A DNA stretch of 64,000 nucleotides from assembly GCA_002716625.1 (NCBI GenBank), contig PBAS01000052.1:1-64000 (forward strand). The letters are read 5' to 3'. The position numbers and the translations under genes are program-made. The notes beneath the pieces were generated by a model, which saw only the letters and a program-made list of their open reading frames with translations, was not told the origin of the DNA and did not search any database. Of this stretch, positions 1 through 9,304 are shown one piece after another (position 1 is the stretch's first letter; each line of letters begins with the position of its first letter). The DNA comes from Phycisphaeraceae bacterium. Its GTDB lineage: Bacteria; Planctomycetota; Phycisphaerae; Phycisphaerales; Phycisphaeraceae.

Positions 1-1
1 C

Positions 2-460
2 AAAACACTTGATCGTTGGTTGTTCCAGCGTTCCATTGTCTTTATTGGACACGCTGATGATCGAAATTATTCGATCACGGCGGATGTCATGAGCGATGGC
101 AATCGGAGGCAGATGTCAGATGTGGGGCTGATCAACCAACGTTATATAATCACTTTGCGGGGCAATCCGCAGCAATTGGAAGTCAACTCCAACATTGAGC
201 GCCTGTCAGCGAAGGTCCCTTTTTCATGGAACCCCGGAATCTGGTACCGACTCGCGACCCGGGTCGATGTTAACCACGATGGTAGTGGAACCGTGAGGGG
301 CAAGGTTTGGCCGCGGGATGATGCACGGCCGTCTAGATGGAATATTGAAGTTCCCGTAAACCGGGTGCATACCAATGGTTCTCCTGGCTTGTTTGGTTTT
401 ACACCAAATATTAAGTTTGGGGTGTATATCGATAATATCAGGGTTGAACCCAACGAGTAG
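2..460 (+). CDS. C-terminal part of LamG-like domain protein (partial)
   Basis: The frame is open to the left edge of the window, so this is the 3' part of a longer gene; the TTG at 20 is only the first possible internal start. About 152 residues are visible. They look like a beta-sandwich (concanavalin A/laminin G or 3-keto-disaccharide-hydrolase type) with alternating hydrophobic strands, the segment YSITADVMSDG and the ending GVYIDNIRVEPNE. Similar domains sit at the C-terminus of planctomycete PQQ-propeller proteins. That fits the next gene, which is a PQQ propeller on the same strand 34 bp downstream. The domain probably binds carbohydrate or mediates contacts outside the cytoplasm, but no catalytic residues can be assigned. 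Confidence 0.6.
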   Translation, partial: KTLDRWLFQRSIVFIGHADDRNYSITADVMSDGNRRQMSDVGLINQRYIITLRGNPQQLEVNSNIERLSAKVPFSWNPGIWYRLATRVDVNHDGSGTVRGKVWPRDDARPSRWNIEVPVNRVHTNGSPGLFGFTPNIKFGVYIDNIRVEPNE

Positions 461-494
461 TTTTCGCTATTAGTAAACATCACGGGATCTTAGT

Positions 495-2210
495 ATGAAG
501 GTTTGTTCTGCCCCTCGAATCTTGAATTGTATTTCACTCACTCGCGGTCTTTTGGGACATGGGGCTGCAGGTGACCCTGGTCTCCAGCGGTATGTTTATG
601 CAGGAAGGTTCGGCCAGTCCTGTAAACGGTTGAGCATAATTGCTCTACAGCCAGGGTTTGTGTTCATGCTGTTGAACCTCGTGGGCATCGTCACTCTCAT
701 GGGATGTTCGGGATCAATGGTTGTGTCTGACTGGCCGCAATGGGGCCGTGATGCAACCAAGAACATGGTCGGGCCAGACGAGTATGGTATTCCCTCCAAC
801 TTTGATCCAAGTCGGAGGATCGGGCGCAGTAATAAAATTGACTTGGCAAAAACCAAGCACATTAAATGGATAGCTGAATTGGGTTCTAATACCTACGGCA
901 ACCCTACCGTGGCTAGGGGGCGTGTCTATATTGGCACCAATAATGACCTACCACGGGATCCCAAGCTTAAAGGTGACCGTAGCAATATTTACTGTTTGAA
1001 CGAGGAATCTGGCGACCTTATTTGGCAGTTTTCCGCGCCCAAACTGGGGGCAGGCAAGGTTGGTGATTGGGAATATTTAGGTATCTGCTCATCACCGACC
1101 ATTGACGGCGAGCGGGTGTATGCAGTGACAAATCGATGTGAGGTTATTTGTCTTGATGCGGCTGGCTTGGCGGATGGAAACGATGGCCCATTTCAAGATG
1201 AAGGTAAGTATCTGGCTGGTCCCAACCAATCGGCCATTGAAACAAGCACCATTGATGCAGATATTATCTGGCATTATGACATGGCGAGCGAACTGGGTGT
1301 CTTCCCTCATAATGTCACCAGTAGTTCTGTTCTGGTAGTTGGCGACACCGCGTATGCCACCAGTTCAAACGGCGTCGATTATTCGCACCGACATATTATT
1401 AATCCAAGAGCACCTGCACTGATTGCTTTAGAAAAGCATACCGGGAGACTGATTGGCGAGGAAATGTCCTCCATCAGTGGTCGTACATATCATGGCAACT
1501 GGTCGTCGCCATCATACGGGACGGTAAATGGAGCGAGCTATGTGTTTTTTGGGGCCGGCGATGGGTTTTGCTATGCCTTTTATTCACAACCAGTCCCCGA
1601 TGATGGCGGCTACGGTATCTTGAAAGAGCGTTGGCGTTTTGATTGCAACCCTCCACAGTACAAGGCCACCGAAGATGGCAAGGCGATCCGTTATCCTGCC
1701 TATGAAGGTCCTAGCGAGATCATTGCTTCCCCCGTGTTCTATAAAAATAAAGTTTATGTGGCCATCGGCCAGGATCCTGAACATGGCGAGGGCGTTGGTG
1801 CGCTAAGCTGTATTGATGCCACCCAACAGGGAGATATTTCCCGTTCGGGTCTCATATGGCAATACACCCAGATCAACCGGGCAATCTCAACCGTTTCAGT
1901 TGTCGATGACCTGCTTTACATTGCCGATTATGCGGGTGTCGTGCACTGTCTCGATGCCAACAGCGGCGGGGTCTATTGGACGCATGACACACTGGGGCAT
2001 ATCTGGGGTTCCACGCTGGTATCTGGAGGGAAGGTTTACATCGGTAATGAAGATGGTGTGTTTACGATTCTTGCAGCTGGTAAAAAGAAAAAAGTAATTG
2101 CCGAAATCATGTTTGATGGCCCTATCTATTCATCGCCAATTATGGCCAATGGGACCTTGTACGTGGCCACGATGTCACATCTATATGCAATTGCACACGA
2201 CGGACGATAG
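495..2210 (+). CDS. PQQ-binding-like beta-propeller lipoprotein
   Basis: This 571-residue protein carries repeated beta-propeller blades. Typical blade endings are YCLNEESGDLIWQF, VICLDAAG, LIALEKHTGRLIG, SCIDATQ and CLDANSGGVYWTHDT, the PQQ-repeat pattern shared with BamB and quinoprotein dehydrogenases. A hydrophobic stretch ending in LMGC at about residues 68-71 looks like a lipobox, preceded by a Lys-Arg pair. The start is uncertain: ATG 495 gives a long N-terminus, while ATG 666 gives only 13 residues before the lipobox cysteine. No quinoprotein catalytic residues are obvious, so I read it as a cell-envelope scaffold or sensor propeller rather than an enzyme. It follows the LamG-like gene on the same strand. 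Confidence 0.8.
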   Translation: MKVCSAPRILNCISLTRGLLGHGAAGDPGLQRYVYAGRFGQSCKRLSIIALQPGFVFMLLNLVGIVTLMGCSGSMVVSDWPQWGRDATKNMVGPDEYGIPSNFDPSRRIGRSNKIDLAKTKHIKWIAELGSNTYGNPTVARGRVYIGTNNDLPRDPKLKGDRSNIYCLNEESGDLIWQFSAPKLGAGKVGDWEYLGICSSPTIDGERVYAVTNRCEVICLDAAGLADGNDGPFQDEGKYLAGPNQSAIETSTIDADIIWHYDMASELGVFPHNVTSSSVLVVGDTAYATSSNGVDYSHRHIINPRAPALIALEKHTGRLIGEEMSSISGRTYHGNWSSPSYGTVNGASYVFFGAGDGFCYAFYSQPVPDDGGYGILKERWRFDCNPPQYKATEDGKAIRYPAYEGPSEIIASPVFYKNKVYVAIGQDPEHGEGVGALSCIDATQQGDISRSGLIWQYTQINRAISTVSVVDDLLYIADYAGVVHCLDANSGGVYWTHDTLGHIWGSTLVSGGKVYIGNEDGVFTILAAGKKKKVIAEIMFDGPIYSSPIMANGTLYVATMSHLYAIAHDGR

Positions 2211-2527
2211 AACCCGGGTTGTCTCTATCGGAAAATTGGATTTGCTGGGCTTTGTATTGCCGATTATTAAGTTGAGAAAGCGGGTTCTCCCGATCAGGTC
2301 ATTTGTATCCTGTCAAAACAGGTGGCCTAGGGGGTGAAAATCACGTTGGAAATCGGCTCATAAGTCGCAATGGAGCAGGCCGATGCGTATTCGCTGGGCC
2401 GCGGCGGTTTTTAGGTAATTCACATCCGCTCGGGGTTCTGCGATGTTATACTGGCGGTTGTCTTACAACAGTTATGAATAAACTTGCCGCAGACCGTTAG
2501 GATCACCGGACGTTGATTAAAGGCCTC
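2211..2527. other. Intergenic region upstream of the symporter operon
   Basis: This stretch of about 317 bp separates the PQQ lipoprotein from the DUF3311 gene. I see no convincing gene, tRNA or strong hairpin in it. Short open frames across it lack ribosome sites and family resemblance. It probably contains the promoter for the long plus-strand gene run that follows, but no -35/-10 pair with proper spacing stood out. Confidence 0.4.
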
Positions 2528-2776
2528 ATGAATTCACCAAATCAAGCTGCAAAGTTCATCTGGTTATTGGCGGTTGTGTTGTTTGTACTGCATCAGGACT
2601 ACTGGTGGTGGTCTGATCAATCAATTGTCTTTGGCTTCCTGCCCATAGGACTTGCATACCACGCGATCTATTCGCTGCTTGCCGCCGTGCTCTGGGCGTT
2701 GGCAGTCAAGTTTGTCTGGCCGACTGCATGGGAAACCTGGGCGGATGAGAAAGATCAAGAGAGGCCACGCCATTGA
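2528..2776 (+). CDS. DUF3311 small membrane subunit of SSS symporter
   Basis: An 82-residue protein with two hydrophobic segments (about residues 8-25 and 35-60). The motif FVLHQDYWWW followed by FGFLPIGLAYHAIYS is typical of DUF3311 proteins, which are encoded just before sodium:solute symporters. The stop overlaps the symporter start (TTGA at 2773), indicating translational coupling. I chose ATG 2528; TTG 2513 would add five residues. It is probably an accessory subunit for assembly or stability of the symporter in the inner membrane; its exact role is not known. Confidence 0.85.
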   Translation: MNSPNQAAKFIWLLAVVLFVLHQDYWWWSDQSIVFGFLPIGLAYHAIYSLLAAVLWALAVKFVWPTAWETWADEKDQERPRH

Positions 2777-4335
2777 CCCCATATATTCCCCTGTTTGTCA
2801 TTGGTGGTTATCTGATCGGTCTGCTTATACTCGGCCTTGTCAGCAACATGTTTTTTCGGGGCACAAGTGGCGATTACTTTGTGGCCAGCCGGTCAATCGG
2901 CCCTTTCATGCTGCTCATGAGTGTTTTTGGTACGACCATGACGGCCTTTGCCTTGGTGGGATCAACCGGCAAGGCTTATACCACGGGTATTGGGGTCTAT
3001 GGGCTCATGGCCTCGTGGTCCGGTCTTATCCACTCAGCCTGCTTTTTCCTTGTAGGGATCAAGCTTTGGGCGATAGGAAAACGTTATGGCTACACGACCC
3101 AGTGCCAGTTCTTTCGTGACCGTTTTGAGTCGCCAGCACTTGGTTATATGCTTTTTCCTGTGCTCGTTGCACTGATTATTCCCTACCTTTTAATTGGGTT
3201 GCTTGGTGCCGGTGCCGTGGTACGCGGGCTGACCATTAAGATGTTTCCCCATGTCTTTGCTTCGACCAATGGTGCGATTCCTCCATGGTTGACAGGCCTG
3301 GTGGTTTGTGGTGTTGTTTTGACTTACGTTTTTGTGGGTGGCGTTCGCAGTACTGCATGGGCCAACACATTTCAAACATTAGTCTTCATGTTGACGGGCG
3401 TCATCGCATTCTTCATGATTGCCAAGGCACTGGGTGGCCCATCAGCGGCCACACGAATTGTAGGCGAGCATTCGGATAAACATTCGCTTCTAATGCGCAA
3501 TGGCCATATTGGCCGTTGGCAATTCTTTACATACTTGTTCGTGCCACTGTCGGTCGGTATGTTTCCGCATTTATTCCAGCATTGGCTTACCGCACGTAGT
3601 GCCAAGACATTTCGCCTGACAGTCATCTTTCATCCCATCTGCATTATGATTGTTTGGGTACCCTGTATTCTGATCGGTGTCTGGGCTGCAGGCAAAGGTC
3701 TGGTACCCCCGCCAGGTGCCAACCAGAATGCCATTCTCGGCGTGGCAGTAAAAAGGCTTGTTGCATCGCCATGGTTGGCTGGGTTACTCACAGCAGGAAT
3801 TCTTGCCGCCATTATGTCATCGCTTGATTCTCAGTTTATGTGCGTTGGTTCGATGTTTACCAACGATATCGCCATTCGACTCTGTGGCTCGCAGTCATTA
3901 AGTGACCGGCAGAAGCTCAACCTGGCACGAGGCTTTGTCGTCTTTGTGGTCGTCGTTACGTATCTGATTTCACTGGTTACGACAAAACACATATTTGATC
4001 TGGCTGTTTGGTGCTTCAGTGGCTACGCAGCTCTTTTCCCAATTGTCTTGGCTGCCGTGTACTGGAAACGGGCAACAGGCTCTGCTGTGATTGCGGCAGT
4101 TTCTGTCACGGTCGTGGTTTGGGCCTTTTTATTCAAGCAATCAGGATATGGAGGCGAGTACCTGTTGTTCTCGCATTGGTTTGATGAAACAGATGGCATC
4201 ATGCCGGTGGCTGTCATTATCATGGCCTGTTTCTTGACACTGGTTGTTGTGTCCTGGATGACTTCGCCGCCTTCGGCCCAAACGGTGAGCAAGTTCTTTC
4301 CCGATTTCAAGAAAGAACAGGCGACTAAGCAATGA
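2773..4335 (+). CDS. Sodium:solute symporter (SSS family)
   Basis: A 520-residue polytopic membrane protein with about 13 hydrophobic segments and the SSS architecture. The N-terminal segment GDYFVASRSIGPF and the later SSLDSQFMCVGSMFTNDI are characteristic of this family. It uses Na+ (or H+) to import an organic solute; the substrate cannot be told from sequence. The start is TTG 2773 inside the end of the DUF3311 gene, and its own stop overlaps the next gene by 4 bp (ATGA). It is therefore translationally linked to the LuxE-like gene and may import a precursor for the downstream pathway. Confidence 0.9.
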   Translation: MTPYIPLFVIGGYLIGLLILGLVSNMFFRGTSGDYFVASRSIGPFMLLMSVFGTTMTAFALVGSTGKAYTTGIGVYGLMASWSGLIHSACFFLVGIKLWAIGKRYGYTTQCQFFRDRFESPALGYMLFPVLVALIIPYLLIGLLGAGAVVRGLTIKMFPHVFASTNGAIPPWLTGLVVCGVVLTYVFVGGVRSTAWANTFQTLVFMLTGVIAFFMIAKALGGPSAATRIVGEHSDKHSLLMRNGHIGRWQFFTYLFVPLSVGMFPHLFQHWLTARSAKTFRLTVIFHPICIMIVWVPCILIGVWAAGKGLVPPPGANQNAILGVAVKRLVASPWLAGLLTAGILAAIMSSLDSQFMCVGSMFTNDIAIRLCGSQSLSDRQKLNLARGFVVFVVVVTYLISLVTTKHIFDLAVWCFSGYAALFPIVLAAVYWKRATGSAVIAAVSVTVVVWAFLFKQSGYGGEYLLFSHWFDETDGIMPVAVIIMACFLTLVVVSWMTSPPSAQTVSKFFPDFKKEQATKQ

Positions 4336-5408
4336 GTGACGAAGCCTCAGATATTCTTGATGAGCACGTTCGCCAAATCATCGCGTGGCACTTTTCACCT
4401 GATACTGGAACTCCGTTCTGGCTAGAGTGGGCAAGGCAATCCAAGTTGGATGTGGTCAGCGAGATCAACTGTTTTTCTGATTTGAAAAAGCTTCCGCGAT
4501 TTGAAGATGTTTGGTTGCGCAAACTGGGGCACGATAAATGGATTCCGCATGGCTATAGGGGTCAACCATTCAAGGTGTTTGAAACCGGGGGTACAACAGG
4601 CATGCCTAAACAGCGGCTTAGTTGGGAAGACCATCTGGTCGACTATACCGAGTTCTCACGTATGCTGGATGATCACTATGCTGACGCATTTCCCCATGGG
4701 TCTAACTGGTTGATGCTGGGTCCCACTGGCCCGCGCCGACTACGGTTGTCGATTGAACATCTTGCCAATATACGCGGTGGTGCATGCTACTTTATTGATT
4801 TGGATCCACGGTGGGTTAAGAGCGAATTGTCGCAGCGTCGATCCGGTCAAGTTAAACAGTACATGAATCATGTGATCGACCAGGCGGCCCAGTTACTATG
4901 TCATCGGAACATTGCCTGCCTGTTTTCTACGCCGCGCCTGCTCGAAGCGTTGGGTGAGAAGATCAACGTTTCAGATTCAGGGATTAAAGGCGTATTCTGT
5001 GGAGGAACATCCATGACTCCACAGGTCATCCGGTTCTTGGTTGAGGAAATTCTTGGGAACAGGGCTGCCTTGGTCCCCACCTATGGCAACACGCTTATGG
5101 GACTGGCGGTGGCTAAGCCCGTGGCCGCTGAAGCGGACTATGCACTGACCTATTACGCCCCACAACCACGCGCAGTGCTCCGCGTGGTTGATACGGAAAA
5201 TCCTGATCACACCGTCAGGTATGATCAATGGGGTCGTATTGAACTGACAACACTGACGCGTGAATTTTTGATGCCCCGTTTTCTTGAGCGGGATGAAGCG
5301 GTCCGGCGTCATCCATGGATGGGGGAATCCGGGTGTCCGTGGGATGGTGTCGGCGAGGTGCGGCCCTTGGACGCACAGCAGCAGATGACGGTCGAAGGTG
5401 TATATTAA
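4332..5408 (+). CDS. LuxE/PaaK-like acyl- or aryl-adenylating enzyme
   Basis: A 358-residue member of the AMP-forming ligase superfamily. The phosphate-binding loop ETGGTTGMPK is at about residues 81-90, and an adenine-site-like GVFCGGTSMT follows near 220. The length matches LuxE-type acyl-protein synthetases (about 360-370) better than PaaK-type CoA ligases (about 430), and the small C-terminal ligase domain seems reduced. The next gene is an aldehyde-dehydrogenase-fold protein of LuxC length. LuxE and LuxC together activate a carboxylic acid and reduce it to an aldehyde, so a similar acid-reductase pair is plausible. The substrate is unknown; the chorismate-lyase-like gene nearby makes an aromatic acid a fair guess. 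Confidence 0.7.
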   Translation: MSDEASDILDEHVRQIIAWHFSPDTGTPFWLEWARQSKLDVVSEINCFSDLKKLPRFEDVWLRKLGHDKWIPHGYRGQPFKVFETGGTTGMPKQRLSWEDHLVDYTEFSRMLDDHYADAFPHGSNWLMLGPTGPRRLRLSIEHLANIRGGACYFIDLDPRWVKSELSQRRSGQVKQYMNHVIDQAAQLLCHRNIACLFSTPRLLEALGEKINVSDSGIKGVFCGGTSMTPQVIRFLVEEILGNRAALVPTYGNTLMGLAVAKPVAAEADYALTYYAPQPRAVLRVVDTENPDHTVRYDQWGRIELTTLTREFLMPRFLERDEAVRRHPWMGESGCPWDGVGEVRPLDAQQQMTVEGVY

Positions 5409-6848
5409 ATGGCGATTACGGTGCCACTGTTACGGATGGGTAAACCGTACGAGAGCCTTGCCACGGCTGATGTGATTAGTGCTCATGGCGGTGAGCCGTT
5501 GGCGATGGTGAGCCAGGCCAATCCGGGTTTGATTCGTCGGGATCTGGGGCAATTACAGCGATCAGTTCTTCAAGCATTTTCACTGGCAAATCTATTTGAT
5601 ATCTGTCGTCAAGCCGCCGTGCATTTTCGAGAAGATAACCTGCCGATTGGTAATGAAAGTCAAGGACAATCACCTCGTCAATATATTGAAATGCTATCAG
5701 CTACAAGTGGTCTACCCCATACACTATGCCATAGTAATGTCAATAAAATCTGCTATGTACTTTCAAATATGGCTCAGATCGTCGATGGTTTGACCCGCGG
5801 CATTGATCATCGGGCAATTGAGGCTGGCATGGGCACAAAGGGTGATATCCCCCTGGGCTATTTGCCGACGACAGATGCGCTGGGTGTTGTGTTACCAAGT
5901 AATTCACCCGGTGTGAATTCTATTTGGTTGCCGGCGATTGCGCTGAAAATACCAGTTGTGATTAAACCAGGGCGGGATGAGCCGTGGACCCCGCTGCGAA
6001 TTATCCGGGCATTGATTGCAGCTGGATATCCATCGCAGGCATTAGGGTATTATCCAACCGATCATGAAGGCGCCGATGTCATCGCCACCATGTGTGGCCG
6101 TAGCATTCTTTTTGGCGATGATCTGACCATGGCACGGTACGCAGAAAATTCAGATATCCAGGTTCATGGTGCTGGCCACAGTAAATGTATCCTCGGCCCG
6201 GATGTTATCGATCATTGGGGTGAATTTCTTGATGTGTTGGAAAGTTCCATCACGGATAACGGTGGGAGAAGTTGTATCAATGCGTCTTGTATTATTGTAT
6301 CCAGGCATGCCGACAAAATTGCTGATGGATTGGCACGGCGACTGGCACACATTCAGCCACGATCAGCCGATGACAGTCGTGCGCAGCTTGCTGCATTCAC
6401 AAATGCCAAGATCGCAGATACGATTGATCGATCTATTGACCGATGCTTGGAAACAAGTGGTGCCACCGATGTGACAGCATTGGCTAGGCGTAGTGCACGC
6501 AAAGTATGTTGCGATAACTTAAATTACCTGCAGCCCACAATCATCCGATGCCACTCGCTGGATCATCCCCTGGCGAATACCGAATACATGTTTCCCTTTG
6601 CAAGTGTTGTGGAAATGCCGATAGAGAAAATGACACAATGGATAGGCCCAACGTTGGTTGCCACCGTTGTGACCAACGATAAACCAGTGGCGGATCGTTT
6701 TCTCCATTGTCCACACATAGATCGTCTCAATATTGGTGCGATTCCGACCAGTCATGTTGACTGGAACCAGCCCCATGAAGGCAACCTGTTTGATTTCCTG
6801 TATCGTCGACGTGCGATTCGACACCAGATGGTTTCTATTGGCACATGA
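5409..6848 (+). CDS. Aldehyde dehydrogenase-fold acyl reductase (LuxC-like)
   Basis: A 479-residue aldehyde dehydrogenase superfamily protein. The nucleotide-binding region contains LGVVLPSNSPGVNSIW and VVIKPGRDEPWTP (about 155-195), and the likely catalytic cysteine lies in GGRSCINASC near residue 285. The start ATG directly abuts the stop of the LuxE-like gene, and the 3' end overlaps the alcohol dehydrogenase by 4 bp. It could reduce an activated acyl or aryl group to an aldehyde, or oxidise an aldehyde. The pairing with an adenylating enzyme and an alcohol dehydrogenase favours the reductive direction, but that is inference. It differs clearly from the CoA-acylating dehydrogenase of the BMC locus at 36.8 kb. 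Confidence 0.78.
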   Translation: MAITVPLLRMGKPYESLATADVISAHGGEPLAMVSQANPGLIRRDLGQLQRSVLQAFSLANLFDICRQAAVHFREDNLPIGNESQGQSPRQYIEMLSATSGLPHTLCHSNVNKICYVLSNMAQIVDGLTRGIDHRAIEAGMGTKGDIPLGYLPTTDALGVVLPSNSPGVNSIWLPAIALKIPVVIKPGRDEPWTPLRIIRALIAAGYPSQALGYYPTDHEGADVIATMCGRSILFGDDLTMARYAENSDIQVHGAGHSKCILGPDVIDHWGEFLDVLESSITDNGGRSCINASCIIVSRHADKIADGLARRLAHIQPRSADDSRAQLAAFTNAKIADTIDRSIDRCLETSGATDVTALARRSARKVCCDNLNYLQPTIIRCHSLDHPLANTEYMFPFASVVEMPIEKMTQWIGPTLVATVVTNDKPVADRFLHCPHIDRLNIGAIPTSHVDWNQPHEGNLFDFLYRRRAIRHQMVSIGT

Positions 6849-8023
6849 CCTTCTGTTCCTCATCATTTAATCTCGAATCACGGACGAAAGTCGTGTATGG
6901 CTGCGACGCCGTTGCGCGAGTCGGCCTACTGGCGCGTGAGTTGGATGGACAATCCGCCCTCCTGGTCACAGACCCAGGTGTGCATGGGGCCGGCCACTGC
7001 GATCATGTTAGGAAGATCCTGGAAGCTTCAGGTGTGAGGGTAAATATCTTTGATGGGGTTCATGAGAATCCTACAACCGACGATGTGAATGCCTGCGTTG
7101 CCAAAGCCCAGGCCGCCGACAGTCCGATTGATCTGATCGTTGGTCTTGGTGGCGGCAGTAGTCTTGACACGGCTAAAGGCTGCAATTTCTTACTTACCAA
7201 TGGTGGTGAGATGGTTGATTACTGGGGGGTTGGTAAGGCAGATCGGCCCATGCTGCCATTGATTGCAATACCAACGACAGCAGGTACCGGTAGTGAATGC
7301 CAATCGTTTGCCTTGATTGCTGATGCAAAAAACCACCAGAAGATGGCTTGCGGTGATCCTAAGGCTGCTGCCGCCATCGCGATCCTTGATCCCAAACTCA
7401 CCACCACCCTGCCCCCTTTGGTGACTGCATGTACTGGTCTTGATGCAATTACACATGCGGTCGAGTCCTTTGTGACGACCAGGCGAAATGCATTTTCGAC
7501 AATGGTGGCAGCACAATCATTTTCACTATTGATAAGCCATTTTCACTTGGTTTTATCAAAACCGGATGATCTGGAAGCTCGTGGTGCCATGTTGTGGAGT
7601 GCGTCATTGGCGGGAATGGCGATCGAGAACAGCATGTTAGGGGCGGCCCATGCGGCAGCCAATCCCTTGACCGCCCGCTATGGGATGACTCACGGACATG
7701 CTGTTGGGTTGATGCTGCCGCATGTGATCCGTTTTAACGCGCAGGATCACAAGACACAGATTCATTATGCCCAACTTGCCTGTAGTGCTGGTTGTGTGAT
7801 GCAGGATGCTGATGAGTCTACCGCCACCCATGCCCTGCTCGCCTGCATTGAGGAACAGTTAGGACTTACCGGCTTGTCTTGCACAATCCATGGATGTGGT
7901 GTCAAGGAATCAGCTATTGTGGATTTGGCTGATGAGGCCGTTCAGCAATGGACGGCCCAGTTCAACCCCCGCCCAATTGCCCGGAATGATTTTATTGCTC
8001 TCTATAAAGCCGCATTTAATTGA
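6845..8023 (+). CDS. Iron-containing alcohol dehydrogenase (group III)
   Basis: A 392-residue protein with hallmarks of Fe-dependent (type III) alcohol dehydrogenases. These are the NAD(P)-binding GLGGGSSLDTAKG (about 97-110), PTTAGTGSECQSFA (about 140-153) and metal-site histidines in DAITHAVESF and MTHGHAVGLMLPHV. It interconverts an alcohol and an aldehyde with NAD(P)H. ATGA overlap with the preceding acyl reductase suggests that acid activation, reduction to aldehyde and reduction to alcohol are coupled. The substrate is not determinable from sequence. Confidence 0.9.
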   Translation: MTFCSSSFNLESRTKVVYGCDAVARVGLLARELDGQSALLVTDPGVHGAGHCDHVRKILEASGVRVNIFDGVHENPTTDDVNACVAKAQAADSPIDLIVGLGGGSSLDTAKGCNFLLTNGGEMVDYWGVGKADRPMLPLIAIPTTAGTGSECQSFALIADAKNHQKMACGDPKAAAAIAILDPKLTTTLPPLVTACTGLDAITHAVESFVTTRRNAFSTMVAAQSFSLLISHFHLVLSKPDDLEARGAMLWSASLAGMAIENSMLGAAHAAANPLTARYGMTHGHAVGLMLPHVIRFNAQDHKTQIHYAQLACSAGCVMQDADESTATHALLACIEEQLGLTGLSCTIHGCGVKESAIVDLADEAVQQWTAQFNPRPIARNDFIALYKAAFN

Positions 8024-8104
8024 TGGCTATGCCGTGAATAAGTCATATTGGAATTGGGTTGCCTATACTTAATGGCAACCATGATCTTTAGAAGGTATAA
8101 GTTC

Positions 8105-9304
8105 ATGCAGCCTGTTTGGGTGCGAATATTTGTTGAAATGGTCGTTTGTGTTGTAATGGGAATTCCCGTCTCTGGTGATCCAAGCAAGTTACAGCCGACA
8201 CCGACATCGTGGCCTACGTATCGGGGCGGCAGTCAGTTTCATGGTGTGGCACCAGGCACGCTGGCTGACGATTATGAGTTGACCTGGACCTTTAAGACTG
8301 GCGGATCAGTAAAGTCCTCCCCGGTGGTCAGTCAGAATTTGGTGTTCATTGGATCCGATGACCAATGTTTGTATGCAATTGATTTGAAAAGTGGGGTTAA
8401 GCGATGGGAGGTGAAGACCAATGGCGCCATTGAAGCGCCGCCGATTGTTGTCGGCAATCATGTCTATGTGGGATCATTCGATGGCCAACTATACGCAGTT
8501 GAAGCAGCCACCGGTACTGTAGCCTGGAAATACCCAACGGAAGACAAAATTATCGGCAGTGCCAACTGGGCACCAATCGAGGGGAACGATGCAGGAGGAA
8601 TTCTGGTTGGTAGTTATGACAATCATCTGTATTTCATTGATGCTGTTACCGGAGAACTGTACTGGCGAGTTGCAACCGAAAACTATGTGAACGGTGGTGC
8701 TGCAGTTGATCAGGGCCACGCCTATTTTGGTGCCTGTGACGGTGGTGTTTACGTGATTTCTATTTCCAAGGGAGTACAGCTAACGCGAGTCGAATTAAAT
8801 GCTCCGATTGCCGGAACCATTGCCCTCAAAGGTCAAGCAGGCTACATCGGCCACTACGGAAACCAGTTTGTAAAGGTTGATCTACAGACACAGGACATCA
8901 AATGGAAGTTTGAGGATCTTGATTTTCCATTCTTTTCGTCTCCTGGTTTCTGGGAAGCAGGCTCAGCCTTGGTGTTTGGTTCCGCGGCCCGTCGCATCTA
9001 TTGTGTTAACCAGGAAAATGGCCGGTTGATTTGGAAATTTAACACCCGTGGCAAGGTTGAAAGTTCACCGGTTGTTTGTGGTGATCGGATGATTGTGGGG
9101 TCAGCTGACGGCTGGATTTATCTGCTCAGCATGGTGAACGGCAGTGTGATATGGACCTATCAGATAGGCGATAAACTGGTCAGTTCACCTGCGGTGGCGA
9201 ACAGTATGATTGTGATTGGTGGTGAGGATGGTGTGGTCTACGCGTTTGAGCCGATTCAATGCATATCTAAGGATGTTCGATTGGAGGCCACCAATGGCAG
9301 ATAA
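8105..9304 (+). CDS. BamB-like PQQ beta-propeller protein, exported
   Basis: A roughly 399-residue beta-propeller with six or more regular blades. The recurring pattern is LTWTFKTGGSVKSSPVV, CLYAIDLKSGVKRWEV, LYFIDAVTGELYWRV, IYCVNQENGRLIWKF and IYLLSMVNGSVIWTY. ATG 8105 is favoured because AGAAGG lies 8 bp upstream and an N-terminal hydrophobic segment (WVRIFVEMVVCVVMGIPVSG) then serves as a signal peptide; TTG 8048 is the longest alternative. It is probably periplasmic. It overlaps the radical SAM gene by 11 bp and so belongs to the same operon. Whether it acts in a pathway step or as an envelope scaffold is unknown. Confidence 0.85.
   Translation: MQPVWVRIFVEMVVCVVMGIPVSGDPSKLQPTPTSWPTYRGGSQFHGVAPGTLADDYELTWTFKTGGSVKSSPVVSQNLVFIGSDDQCLYAIDLKSGVKRWEVKTNGAIEAPPIVVGNHVYVGSFDGQLYAVEAATGTVAWKYPTEDKIIGSANWAPIEGNDAGGILVGSYDNHLYFIDAVTGELYWRVATENYVNGGAAVDQGHAYFGACDGGVYVISISKGVQLTRVELNAPIAGTIALKGQAGYIGHYGNQFVKVDLQTQDIKWKFEDLDFPFFSSPGFWEAGSALVFGSAARRIYCVNQENGRLIWKFNTRGKVESSPVVCGDRMIVGSADGWIYLLSMVNGSVIWTYQIGDKLVSSPAVANSMIVIGGEDGVVYAFEPIQCISKDVRLEATNGR

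Noticed and set aside
8048-8070. Possible promoter (TTGGAA and TATACT) before the second PQQ propeller gene
   Set aside because: The two boxes are only 10 bp apart, far from the usual 16-18 bp, so no promoter is claimed.
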